Source: Sodiomyces alkalinus F11 (Eukaryota > Ascomycota > Sordariomycetes > Glomerellales > Plectosphaerellaceae). Taken from it: a stretch of DNA of 64,000 nucleotides. Below the pieces are notes generated by a model. It did no database searches, was not told the DNA's origin, and worked only from the letters and a program-made list of their open reading frames with translations. Position numbers and translations under genes: made by a program. Each line of letters opens with the position of its first letter. Within the stretch, counting starts at the first letter, position 1. The stretch lies in assembly GCF_003711515.1 (NCBI RefSeq), contig NW_021167079.1:6752385-6816384 (forward strand). Reading direction: 5' to 3'. Shown here piece by piece: positions 24,159 to 34,329 of this stretch.

Positions 24159-24809
24159 ATGGTGATATCTAGAAATCGGAACCCATACGCCGAGCACTTC
24201 AACCGGTACGTCGATTCTTGTCTCAGAGAGGCCCGAAGGCACCCGGACAACGACGACATCCTCGGCCCTCGTTGCCACCGGCTACCGAAGCTCGGCAAGA
24301 ATAACCCCTTCAACCCGCCTCCAGACCCCTCCTTTTTACCCGCAGCCGAATCCGACTACATCACCTACCAAATCGAATGCTATACCGCACCGCCCGGGCC
24401 CTTGGTTCCCCGAACAGAATACCGCCGCCGACCGATCCGGCCCACGCCCGCTCTGCTATGGCGCAGGGAGAAACGGCGGCTTTGGGACACCCTAGCCGTC
24501 ATACACTGCCTTCTCGGGGCAGCATCGGCGCTACTCTGGTGTTTCGCGTCCGAAGCTTGGGCGCTCCTGCAGACACAGTGCGTACGGCTGGCTCCCTATG
24601 TCAACGCTGCCTGGGCCGGCACCTGTGCACTTCGCACCGTACTTTTTGACATCTTGTTGCCGAGGATCGGGGCTTTGTACGTGCTGCTTTGGCTCGTAGG
24701 CGCCGTCACCGGATTGCGGATAACAATTGGCGGGGGAGGGGGGCCTGCATATGTCCTGGTCCCCGAATCCAGGATGTGGTCTGGTCCTTTCGATTTCGAA
24801 GTCCTTTGA
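24159..24809 (+). CDS. Hypothetical integral membrane protein
   Basis: I do not recognise the family. The ORF is 216 aa with a good ATG context (ACAAGATGG). The N-terminal 105 residues are polar and Pro/Arg-rich (NPFNPPPDPSF, EYRRRPIRPTPALLWRREKRR). They are followed by hydrophobic segments at about 111-130 (TLAVIHCLLGAASALLWCF), 148-168 and 171-187 (ALYVLLWLVGAVTGLRI). A Gly5 run and a short polar tail ending FDFEVL complete it. The positive charges before the first segment suggest that the N-terminus faces the cytosol. It is flanked on the 5' side by a long pyrimidine-rich leader and converges with LSC2. It is probably a fungal-specific protein; confidence rests on length and composition. 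Confidence 0.55.
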   Translation: MVISRNRNPYAEHFNRYVDSCLREARRHPDNDDILGPRCHRLPKLGKNNPFNPPPDPSFLPAAESDYITYQIECYTAPPGPLVPRTEYRRRPIRPTPALLWRREKRRLWDTLAVIHCLLGAASALLWCFASEAWALLQTQCVRLAPYVNAAWAGTCALRTVLFDILLPRIGALYVLLWLVGAVTGLRITIGGGGGPAYVLVPESRMWSGPFDFEVL

Positions 24810-25201
24810 GGTCCGTACTTCCGTCCCTCCCCTCCCGTCTCGCAAGTGCTGGCGGAGAGGATATCCCACAGGGGGGAATCGAAGGCGACGATCGTAAACC
24901 AAAATCTACCATAGGAATGACACATATGACTTGAAAGCAAATGAAGATTCTGATTTATATGCCACGGATTTGCCGGGCACTTTGTAGAATCGCCGACGCG
25001 ATACGTTGATGCTATGACAAGGGAAAGTTACCCACCTCTATTTGCCAACCCACAACTTCAAAATCGCACAACCCATTCACTCCCCTTTCCCTAGCCCAAG
25101 GGAACAAGTTTATGAGGTAACCCAGGTACCAAATTAATACACACGGCGATTCGTGGAACCGGCTTTTCGCTAGGTGAACGTCAAGTGAAGGTAAGGGGGC
25201 C
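24810..25201. other. Convergent 3' flanks of the membrane-protein gene and LSC2
   Basis: 392 bp with no supported gene. Confidence 0.45.
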
Positions 25202-26800
25202 TTAGATGCCCAGAGTGAACTCGACGCCAACATCGATATCACGAGCTGTGGGATGACGTTAGCATGCTTCCATAAAGGAAAAAAGAAAATACGGGCCGGG
25301 GGGGNNNNNNNNNNNNNNNNNNNNNNNNNNNNNNTACCAAGCTTAACCATCTTTGAGAGCTGGACAGCCTTCTCAGCGGCATTCTGGAGATCATCAATGG
25401 AGAAGATCTTCATGCCCGAGTCGTTGATGATGCTGTGGGCAGCCTCCACGTTGGTGCCCTGAAGACGAGCAATGATGGGGATCTTGAGGTCCAGGGCCTT
25501 GACGGTGTTGATCAGGCCGTGGGCGATGTGGTCGCAGCGGACGATACCGCCGAAGATGTTGACGAAGATGGCGGACACCTTGGCGTCGCTGGTGATGAGC
25601 TCGAAGGCCTCCTTGATGGCGGCGGGGGTGGCACCGCCGCCGACGTCGAGGAAGTTGGCGGGCGCGCCGCCGTTGATCTTGATGATGTCCATGGTGGCCA
25701 TGGCCAGGCCGGCGCCGTTGACGAGGCAGCCGATGTCGCCGTCGAGCTTGATGAAGTTGAGCCCGGACTGGGCGGCGCGGACCTCGTCGGGGTCCTCCTG
25801 GGTGGCGTCGCGCCATGAGAAGACCTCCTTCTGGCGGTAGTCGGCGTTGTCGTCGAAGCCGAACTTGGCGTCCATGCAGAGGACCTGGTGGTCGGACGTC
25901 TCGGAGAGCGGGTTGATCTCGATCTGGGTGGCGTCCTTCTCGGAGAAGATCTTGTACAGCTTCTGGATGGTGTCCTTGGCGGCCTCGACGCACTGCTCGG
26001 TGAAGCCGAGCTTGACGGCGATGCCGCGCGCAATCTCGTCGGTGACGCCCGTGTTGATGTCGATGTAGGTGGTGGTGATGGCGTCCGGGTTCTCCTTGGC
26101 GACGGTCTCGATGTCCACGCCGCCCTGGGACGACGACACGATGACGGGAGTCTGGGAGGCGCGGTCCATCAGGATGGCCAGGTAGAACTCGCGACGGGCG
26201 AACTTGCGTTCGCAGATGTACACGGCGTTGCAGAGGCGGCCGCCCGCGCCGGTCTGCTTGGTGACGAGGTTGTGGCCAATCATCTGCTGGGCGAACATCT
26301 CGGCCTCGGTAGGGGAGTAGATGACGCGGACACCTCCCTTTAGTCCATTGTCGAATGTTCCCTTGCCGCGACCGCCGGCAAGAACCTGCGCCTTGATCAC
26401 CATATCCTCGCCACCAATTTGCTTGGCCACTTCCTTGGCCTCTTCGGCGGTGTGTGCAACAGAGCCTTGCGGGACGCCGATGCCATACTGCATGTTACAG
26501 GTCGATTAGAGATGACGAAATATAATGGGTGGAGAAGACCTGTGAGAGTAGGGATGATGCGCGTACCTGACGAAGGAGATCTGCCGAACGGTACTCGTGA
26601 ATGCTTAGGTGTCTCCGTTGCTGTTGTACAAGGCTAGGGATTCTGGCGGAAGAGGAGAGAGAGAACTATTATTCGCGGTCGTACGTCAGTCTGGTTGACC
26701 CTATGCGTAGCGGGTGGGGGAAAGGGGGGACGTTCAAAAGACTCACCCTGGCAGGCTGGAAGGCAGAGGCCAGAGCCCGGCTGCGACCGAGCTTATACAT
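25202..26800 (-). CDS. LSC2: Succinyl-CoA ligase beta subunit, mitochondrial
   Basis: This TCA-cycle enzyme subunit couples succinyl-CoA to succinate with NTP formation in the matrix. Four exons (26800-26747, 26620-26567, 26487-25338, 25245-25202) give 433 aa. Exon 1 codes MYKLGRSRALASAFQPAR, a basic presequence. Exon 2 carries LSIHEYRSADLLRQ and exon 3 the ATP-grasp body (VIKAQVLAGGRGKGTF, QIEINPLSE, LDVGGGATPAAIKEAF, NIFGGIVRCDHIA). A 14-residue last exon codes ARDIDVGVEFTLGI, the standard family end. The intron before it contains 30 N, so its length is unknown, but both splice sites are present and in phase. The presequence exon pair is the least certain part. Confidence 0.93.
25305..25334. 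other. Assembly gap (30 N) in the last LSC2 intron
   Basis: Thirty N follow a run of seven G (25298-25304). The gap lies between donor GTA at 25337-25335 and acceptor CAG before 25245, so no coding sequence is lost if the intron call is right. The gap size is probably nominal. Confidence 0.98.
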
Positions 26801-27521
26801 TATGACGGAGACACGCTGTCGAGTATTCGACAGGAAGGAAGAGGAGGGCGGAAGATGGAGTGGAGAGGGGGAGGTGATCGAGCAAGACGATGAAAATGGA
26901 CGTTTGTTTGGTTGAGATAACGAGGCTAGTTTTTTGTGAAGCTATCGAGAAGGCTTCGAAGCAAGGACCTTTGCACGACCTGTCATTGGTTTGGACTGTG
27001 GTTCCTCCGCGACCGACATTTTCCGACATCCCGGTTCTAATACCAGGCAAGTTTCATGTCCCGCACGTGCTGACTGGGAATCTCTTGCATTACATAACCA
27101 CACTTGTCTCTACTCGTCGACACCAACTATACAAGACCATGATCTTCACCATCATGCTACTTGGGCAATGGAAAAGTAAGTAAACTTGCGAATATAATTC
27201 TTTTTGGACTATTTGCGTCGTAGAGAATCTGAATTCTGCTCAGCCGCGCCTTTATCACAACTTTGAGATGGTACATAAGGTGCCTACCTAGGTACTGCGT
27301 ATATCAAGTACCTTAAGGTAGCTAATTAGTTTATGCTTATGAGCCGACCGTATCCGCACCAAACTGCCATCATGTCACTTTGATAATAAGGGGTGGATCA
27401 AGCTTGTACAAAGTACCTACGTGTGGCCGGCGCCATGTCCGGTAATTGCGCACTTCCCTTCCTCGCGGCGTGCGCTGTATCCGTACAGGGAGATTCCGAG
27501 AGTCGCTTAACAACCATCACT
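26801..27521. other. Intergenic, LSC2 promoter and tRNA 5' flank
   Basis: 721 bp with no supported protein gene. A cluster of AAGGTGCCTACCTAGGTACTG and AAGTACCTTAAGGTAG palindromes lies at 27277-27328 with another AAGTACCTAC at about 27410, less than 200 bp before the tRNA. Confidence 0.55.
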
Positions 27522-27593
27522 GGGCGATTGGTTTAGTGGTATAACGTCTGCTTAGCATGCTGAAGGTCCCGTGTTCGATTCGCGGATCGTCCA
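27522..27593 (+). tRNA. tRNA-Ala (anticodon AGC)
   Basis: A cloverleaf can be drawn. The acceptor stem is GGGCGAT/ATCGTCC with one G-T pair and discriminator A. The D arm is in GGTTTAGTGGTATAAC. The anticodon loop TTAGCAT gives AGC. The T arm is CCGTG-TTCGATT-CGCGG. A and B box sequences are good and there is no intron. The anticodon stem TCTGC/GCTGA contains one T-T mismatch at the third pair. A run of T follows 6 bases after the 3' end and serves as Pol III terminator. Confidence 0.92.
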
Positions 27594-27599
27594 TCTTGC

Positions 27600-27621
27600 T
27601 TTTTTTTTTTTTTTTTTTTTG
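27600..27621 (+). terminator. Poly-T Pol III terminator of tRNA-Ala
   Basis: About 22 T directly downstream of the tRNA, far longer than the four or more T that Pol III needs. Confidence 0.85.
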
Positions 27622-27961
27622 GTGTTGTTGTCGCTGGCTGGGTTCTTTCACCCCGTCCTTTATCCTTTTCTTTCAATTCTTTCCTTCTTTTTTGAAACAC
27701 CGAATAACTTGTTTCATTGAGTCAAGGGCCTAGAATTTGGTCCTCTCGAAGCCTTAGGTAGTCTTGCACCTAATTGTTGGGAACAGTTATTACGACATAC
27801 CTACCTCTCTTTCATTGACTTTTCAAGCCGCAATTCCATACCGAGACAGAAGATATCTGTAATCCGCAGTGTCCCACTTCAGTGACATCTTACCCTTTCC
27901 CGGATTTGACCCGACTTGCTTCACAGACCATCCCACAGATGCCATTTCCTCGCCTTCGCGT
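27622..27961. other. Intergenic between tRNA-Ala and the alcohol dehydrogenase
   Basis: 340 bp holding the 3' flank of the leftward alcohol dehydrogenase gene. Nothing else is seen. Confidence 0.45.
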
Positions 27962-29166
27962 TTATTTACTAGTGTCGACGACGTAGCGACCCGCAATCTT
28001 GTTCTCGCGCATGAGCGTATACACATCCTGAAGCTTACTGAGACCAATCGACTTGTACGGGACCTTGACAAGGCCGCGGGCGTAAAAGTCGAGAGCCTCA
28101 GACGTGTCGACTCGGTTCCCGACATAGCTGCCCTTGATACTGATCATGCGGACGACCGTATCAAAGACCGGGGCCTTCAGGTACGCCCCCGCGGGGAGCC
28201 CAATGCAGACGACCGACCCGCGGCTGCGGACGTACTGGGAAGCCTGCTGGAACGGCTTCTCCTGGACAGCGAGGAGGAGGACGGCGTGCGGGCCGAGCCC
28301 GTCCGGGGTGTTGTTCTTGACATCGGCGACGACGTCCTTGGACGTGAGGAAGTCGACGTAGACGGCGGCGCCGAGCTTCTTGCACAGCGCGCCCTTCTCC
28401 TCGCCGCCGTCGATGGCGATGACGTGCAAGCCCATGGCCTTGGCGTACTGCACGGCGCACGAGCCGAGACCGCCGCCGGCGCCGACGATGGCGACCATCT
28501 GGCCCGGGCGCGCGCCCGACTCCTTCAGGCCCTTGTAGACGGTGATGCCGGCGCAGAGGATCGGCGCGACGGCCTCGAGGTCGCAGTTTCCCGGGATGTG
28601 GGCCACGTGGGCCGCCTTGGCGATGGCGTACTGCTGGAACGTGCCGTCGACGGTGTAGCCCGACAGCAGGGCGCCCTGGCACAGCGGCTCGTCGGCGTTC
28701 TCGCAGTACGGGCAGTTGAGGCAGCTGCCGTTCAGCCACTTGATGCCGGCATAGTCGCCTACTTTGATGTTTTTGACGAGGGAGCCGCAGGCCACTACGA
28801 CGCCTGCGCCTTCGTGGCCGCCAACCAGGGGTTTCTTCGTCGGGAGGGGCCAGTCGCCCATCATGGCGTGGAGGTCAGTGTGGCAGACGCCAGAATATTT
28901 GACATTGACGAGGACTTCATCCGGACCTGGCTTCTGGACGGGGATTTTCTTGTAAACGAGGGCTGTGCGGGAGTAGGCGTGTTAGATGCTGGATTTCAAT
29001 GGAAATCAAAGCAGAAAGGAGAAGAGAAAGAGAAAAAAGAAAAAAAGGAAAAAAAGGAAAAAAAGGAAAAAAGGAAAACAGGAAAACAGGTTGGGAGGGG
29101 CTCACGGCCGCCCGTTTGCTCGACGACTTGAGCCCATTGCTCGGTCGGTATCTGAACGTCGGCCAT
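27962..29166 (-). CDS. Zinc-dependent alcohol dehydrogenase (ADH1-like)
   Basis: NAD-dependent interconversion of ethanol (or other primary alcohols) and aldehydes. Two exons (29166-29106 and 28962-27962) give 353 aa, the standard size of fungal tetrameric ADH. The junction rebuilds EQTGG + [18 protein letters not shown]. Catalytic zinc ligands are Cys47 (GVCHTDLH), His70-Glu71 (GGHEGAG) and Cys157 (ILCAGIT). Structural zinc uses Cys101, 104, 107 and 115 ([15 protein letters not shown]). The Rossmann motif is [18 protein letters not shown] with Asp in IAIDGG, which favours NAD. No presequence precedes [12 protein letters not shown], so the product is cytosolic. The intron carries an A-rich GGAAAAAA tract. 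Confidence 0.95.
29020..29090. repeat. A-rich (GGAAAAAA)n tract in the alcohol dehydrogenase intron
   Basis: Irregular repeats of AGAAAA and GGAAAAAA fill much of the intron between the two coding exons. On the coding strand this is a long pyrimidine tract. Confidence 0.8.
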
Positions 29167-30906
29167 GGTGGAATATATAAACAAACTAGATTAGTTCTAT
29201 ATTTGGTGTCTGGATCCGCAACAGGATACGAGAGTGCGAGTGTAGGGATGCTCCAAAATGCCAAGTAAACCCGTTGGTCACTTGAGGTCGATGGCGGTTT
29301 AATTAGTGAACAGGCCATCAGGGTAGAGACGTGGAAGTAAGATACTATATATATATGTCAACGGGTTCGCCATGCGATGTACGGAGGGCTGATCAGCTCT
29401 GGAAGAAGCGGTTGTACGCGTAACATGCATGAGACCAGCGCAGTACGAAGCACAGAGCCTATGGAAGCCATGGAATGATGGGGAAAATCCGCATCATACA
29501 CACCAACACGGAATTGGGTTGGAATCGGCGCAGGCCGAAAAAGCCTGGTCGATAGAATCAAGAGATGTGGTTGGTGAAGAGGAGTGCTCCGATACCTGGG
29601 ACTAGACGAACCGGGAGCACAAAGGCGGTTCATTGCCGGGCGTCATGAACACACTACCCCGCTTCGTTCTGGTCGGTACGGGTAGGGAAGTCGAATAAAC
29701 GCACCAGTATGGAACGATGGGTGCAGGAAATCAATGGAACCGACTGCCTTATCTAGTGCTGAGAGGAAATGGTCCGATCGACCCCACCTATCCAGAGTCA
29801 ATTTCTTTTAATTAACCTCTTAAAGTTGTTGCTGCAGGAGCAACGGCTCGTGTCCTTTTACGTCAAAAATACCCACTTCCCTACACAGGCTAAATCGATT
29901 ATAAATTATACCCCGATAACCCTCTATCTCCTATAGCCTGAATTACGATACTACTATAACCTTAAAAGTACCTTAATTAGATACTAACGGGTTTCTTAAT
30001 ATAGTCTATATATATCTCTTTTTACGGCCCTAGAAATACCTAGTTAATATCCAACTAATATTCTGCTACTAGACGTGACCGACGATCTTATCTTTCTACT
30101 TAATATTAATAATCGACTACCTTATAAGATTCCTTAGTTTTATTAGTCGATTCAAAATAAGGTCGTAATCGGTGGGGCGTCAAGTTTTCGGCCTTTGACG
30201 AACTTGCTAAAACAATACGGTATTGTATAAGCCCTAGTAATTACGTCAGTATGCCATCTTAGATCCGATGTCCAGCGACGTGAGGTGACACGCACACCGA
30301 GCTGGAGCAGCTGGAGCCGCCCTTCCGTTTCCGGTCCCGGCTTAATTAGGTACTTGGTAGTTTTCTGTTAGGAGGGGCCCGGGTTGCCAAGGCGGGCAAC
30401 TGTGGTTCTCCAGAGCAGCTCTGTAAGGCACCTACTCCGGAAGAAACCTGGGGCTCGGGGGCTCGACTTTGGCGGCGCCATGCTCGGCATACAGTACTAG
30501 TCCCCTCAGGCCATTCACTGATTCACTGAACCACGTTTACCCGTGTTTCATCCTTCTACTCCGTAGCCTTCCCCCAGCCAAAGGCCCCCTTCTAGACCGT
30601 CATCCTACGAGCACATGCAAGCATCACACCATCTCTCTTTCCCTCCCTCCGTCCTCCGTCCTCCGTCCTCCGTCTCCTCTTCCACCCCAAGAGCTTGTGA
30701 CTGTATCTGAAATTCCTTGTAAATTAATTCTACTGCTCATGGTTTCACGAAGCCCCAGACAGGCCCGGGATTGGATTAGTGGTGTTAATTTTGTCTCTTC
30801 TCATTCGCGGGGCAAAAAGGCTTTTAAATCTGCTGCAACCCGGCCTCTATAGAGAACGTCTCAATATCAATCAGAACAGAACAGAACAACAAGAAGCGCT
30901 TCTGCT
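29167..30906. other. 1.7 kb intergenic region containing an AT-rich island
   Basis: No recognisable gene. The left part is the alcohol dehydrogenase promoter and the right part is the ARP3 3' flank. The middle (about 29810-30265) is markedly AT-rich. Four tandem CCTCCGT units lie near 30646-30675. Confidence 0.6.
29810..30265. mobile_element. AT-rich, TA-dinucleotide-rich island, possible RIP-degraded transposon relic
   Basis: This stretch differs sharply in base composition from its GC-rich surroundings. It is full of TA-rich words such as CTATATATATC, TTAATTAGATACTAACG and TTAATATTAATAATCG, with no open frame on either strand. That is what repeat-induced point mutation leaves behind in transposons. 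I cannot identify the parent element or its ends, so the mobile-element call is an inference from composition. Confidence 0.45.
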
Positions 30907-32819
30907 TTATGAACCCCCGGGTCCACCCAGTAGTGCAAACCTCCGAACGATGCTAGGGCCGTATTCTTGGTACTGCGGAGGTTGGACATCGAGTTAGCGA
31001 GTATACATCGCAGGGAAGGGGGGCGCAACGCCAAAAACGTTGGGTGAGTTACGAACCTCTGCCTTTGTGTGGCAGTACGACCGGAACTCGGGCGTCTGCC
31101 CCAGCAAGCTGCCGCCAAACCACGGGCCGTGTCGTTGCCTCTTGTGCGTGATGACCTGTACCTCGAGACCACCGCTCCGGGCACCGCCGCTGCGCACCTC
31201 GCTGGCCCGGATGCGCGCGTCGACGAGCTGCTTGATGTCGCGTTGTAACCGCCTGCCGAAGTCCTTGTAGAGCGTGCTGCCGCCGGAGAGCACGATGTTC
31301 TTGTACAGGCCCCTGCGCACGTCGATGGGCGACGATTGGATCACGCCGTCCACGACCTCGGGGAGCGGGGTCAGGAAATCGGAGCTGTAAATCTCGGGGT
31401 TGAAGAAGATCTCGGGCGCGAGGAAACGTTCGTACCCCACGTCGACCGTCGCCTTGCGCCCGCCGGGCTGCAGAACGGGGTGCTGGATGAAGCGGGTGGG
31501 ATCGCGGTCGTAGCGGGAGAATTCCTTCACGATGTCCGGGCAAACGTAGCAGTACTCTTCTTTGATCTCCTGTGCCGTCTTCAGGGACGAATCCGGTTCG
31601 CCTCGGTCACGGAGCAGGGATTGGACAAAGTAGGTGATGTCGCGGCCGGCAATGGGGATCGACTTGATGGAGGAACCGATCACGTAGCCCTCGGCCACGG
31701 GAATGACGTGGGTAACACCGTCGCCCGAGTCGATGACGGTGCCGGTCAACGATCGATCCTGTACCTTGGAGGATGTCCATGAAGCAGCTAGGGCAAGGAC
31801 GGCTTGGACGGCGATATACATGCCGGCGCAGTTGAAGGACTCGAAGAAGATCTCAGCCGTGTTCTCGCGGTTCTCTGGAGGGTTCAGAGGCTAGAGAGTC
31901 ACGACACGTCAGTAGGTGGTGCAGACGAGGGGCGGTATCGAGGAGGATGACGAGGAGGGGAAAAAGAAGAAAGGGGGAAGAATGTCTGAGACGAACCGGT
32001 TCGGTGAGGAGGAAAAAGTGGTCTTCTGGCTCAACACGGAGGTACTTGAAGATCGAATTCGACCAGAATCTCTCCATGTGGTCCTACGACGGGGTGACCG
32101 TCAGCTCCTCATCGTCGTCAAAGTGGAAGTCAATCTGGTTTATTTATTTGACGAACCCAGTTCTCTATCTGCCCGTGCCTAATCGGATAATGCAGGCCAT
32201 ACCCTGAAGCAAATAATAGGTAGTCAGCATCTAAGGCGTTTGCACCATCGACGTGGGTATCGGTTGCCTCGGCTGGGCTGACTGACCGGGTCCCGACGAC
32301 GCAGCAATGGCCGCATCGCCGATAAAATAGTCGAGATCCTCAGTGCCACGCTTCATGCCTAGGTGGCCACCCGCGCCGGCACCACCGGTCAGATAGCTCG
32401 GCTTGTTCGCGACAGAAGGGCGGGCCGCGCCGGCACCGCTGCCTGCGCCTTTTGTTGCGATGGCGGTCGGGAAGACGAAGGAGGGAGAGTCATTGCCAGC
32501 GAAACCTAGGGATAAGGTGGTTAGATTAGATCGGGAAACGAATTGGCGGACGACGGGGTCGGGCTCTCTGCGAGGGCAAGTTCGGCGAGAGGAATATCGG
32601 GGAGGTCATACCGAGCTTAGAAAAGCCGGTGCCGCTAAAAAGCATGAAGTCAGCTCAGCTCTTGAACATGCTCTCGGAAATGGCTGAAACCCGGCTCCAG
32701 CTTGTCTGCTCCCTCTTCTCGGATGCGGGGCATGACGAAAACAAGGGGGGAGAGGGGGGCTTGTCGAGGATGGGCCTGTCTTACTTGTCCATGACAACGG
32801 CGGGCGTTTGGTTAGCCAT
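30907..32819 (-). CDS. ARP3: Actin-related protein 3 (Arp2/3 complex)
   Basis: Arp3 is one of the two actin-like subunits that seed branched filaments. Seven exons (32819-32785, 32634-32612, 32505-32287, 32203-32157, 32083-31997, 31890-31057, 30972-30907) give 436 aa. The joins rebuild [91 protein letters not shown] and [21 protein letters not shown] Gly/Ala-rich insert after the first strand ([20 protein letters not shown]) is typical of fungal Arp3. The phosphate loop [11 protein letters not shown] and adenosine block [12 protein letters not shown] are present. Exon 2 has only 23 nt. Introns 4, 5 and 6 all begin with GTTCGT, an unusual donor. Confidence 0.96.
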
Positions 32820-34329
32820 TGCTGTGGAAGAGAAGAAGCTCGCGCGCAGAAATACGCCTGTTATCTGTCGGATTGCATGAAAGCAGGAGAGAGATACTGC
32901 TGATGGAGCAGTGTAGTGTAGGGAGCCTAGCGTCCCTTGGTCGACGGTGAGGTTGGAGAGCCAGCCGTACGAGGATTACGACGTCAGGAGTGGATTGTGT
33001 GCAACGCAGCTCAGTGGCAGGTACCTGACCCAGGCTGGAGACTGAGGTGGGGTTCTTGTGTGGCTGGTGGACTGGCCGAGGCAAGGCTTCTTCCTATTGG
33101 TCGAAGCATCAGGACATGTACTGTGTGTATACCTTGTAATGTCCTGACCTGACACTGTATCACGACTTCAATTACACGAGCCGAGACGGGACTTCTAGCT
33201 TCTTCATTTCATCAAAATATTCCATGAAGTATTCTCGCTCCGTGGTCTCGGACCAAGCAGGCAAGTAAAACATTCATTGTTCACTGTCTGTCTCACCTAA
33301 ATATTCTGACGCATTCAGTCTTTTTCAATGTTCAGACTCACCTCATTCCGCTATGTTTTAAAGCTTTCTTCAGTCGCACGATGAGCTGTAAGATGAAGAG
33401 CAAAGAGTCCGTGTTTTGACAAGAGGGAAGAACTAAACTTCAAAAGAGAAGAAGACTCAAGACGACTCAACAAGTCGTAAATAAAGAAAACATAAAACCA
33501 GACCTGAGCGGATACAATTCTGGGGAACCCTAATCCCGGAATCTAACAGACCGAAGCCCGTTGCAACGCCTGCGAACGCCTAGCAGGAAACTCTTTCTGT
33601 TTATGACTGCCTCTTCCAAGTGGAAGTATCTCCAAGTACCTAAGGTACCTAGTTTGGGGTTTCCCTCGCCTGCTACATCTTAACAGGGCATGTGGGAAGC
33701 AACACTCGAGGCCAGTCAACGCACCTTCCGCCCTCACCTTACATCTGCTCCTCCCCCGACACCCCCTAAATTCCTCCATCAGCTAGCATCTAGCACCTCC
33801 CGCTTTTGGGTTACTTTTCCTTAAATGTTGGTCAGTCAAGTTTTGGAAACTTTGCCCAGCCAGTTTCAGATCTGGGCAACGGACCTGTCCCAAGTTATTT
33901 CTTCTGTCCACTATCCGTCCTCATCTAATATTGCTCTTTTGCTCTTCTACTCTTCTACTCTTCTACTCTTCTACTCTTCTACTCTTCTACTCTTCTACTC
34001 TTCTACTCTTCTACTCTTCTACTCTTCTACTCTTCTCTTCTACTCTTTTATATCGTCTTTCTTTTCTTTCAGACTCTGCTCCCCATGTGGTGGGATGGTT
34101 GCCTAGGCATCATCTTAACCGGGCTCATTGTATTCCTGCTGTCAGTCCTTCTCAGTCCTTCTCAAGCTACGTCGCTGCATCTATTGAGTCGACATACCCG
34201 GCTTGCTTCTTCACACACTCCTTCCATTCTCTTGTCTTTTTGCCCCAACCTCCGGTCATATATCATTGTCGTCGCTGCCGCTACGTCCGTCTACCCGTCG
34301 ATAACCCTACGGTGCTGCATTTGGTCATC
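32820..34329. other. 1.5 kb intergenic region between ARP3 and the threonine aspartase gene
   Basis: Divergent 5' flanks with no supported gene. It holds a CAAGTACCTAAGGTACCTAG palindrome at about 33632-33652 and a long octamer tandem repeat at 33942-34047. The frame open through that repeat codes only LLFYSST repeats. Confidence 0.55.
33942..34047. repeat. Tandem octamer (CTCTTCTA)n, about 12 copies
   Basis: Near-perfect copies of CTCTTCTA run from 33942 to about 34036, followed by a slipped copy. The tract ends about 285 bp upstream of the threonine aspartase start and probably lies in its promoter or 5' leader. Confidence 0.95.

Noticed and set aside
27869..29131. 420-codon ORF opposite the alcohol dehydrogenase gene
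   Set aside because: It spans the exon and the A-rich intron of a clearly real gene, ends in a Lys/Glu run and has no family pattern.
33942..34047. Possible CRISPR array
   Set aside because: Contiguous octamer repeats with no spacers, in a eukaryotic nuclear genome.
33931..34329. Upstream extension of the threonine aspartase frame through the octamer repeat
   Set aside because: It codes LLFYSST repeats only; ATG 34330 starts a normal-looking sequence.
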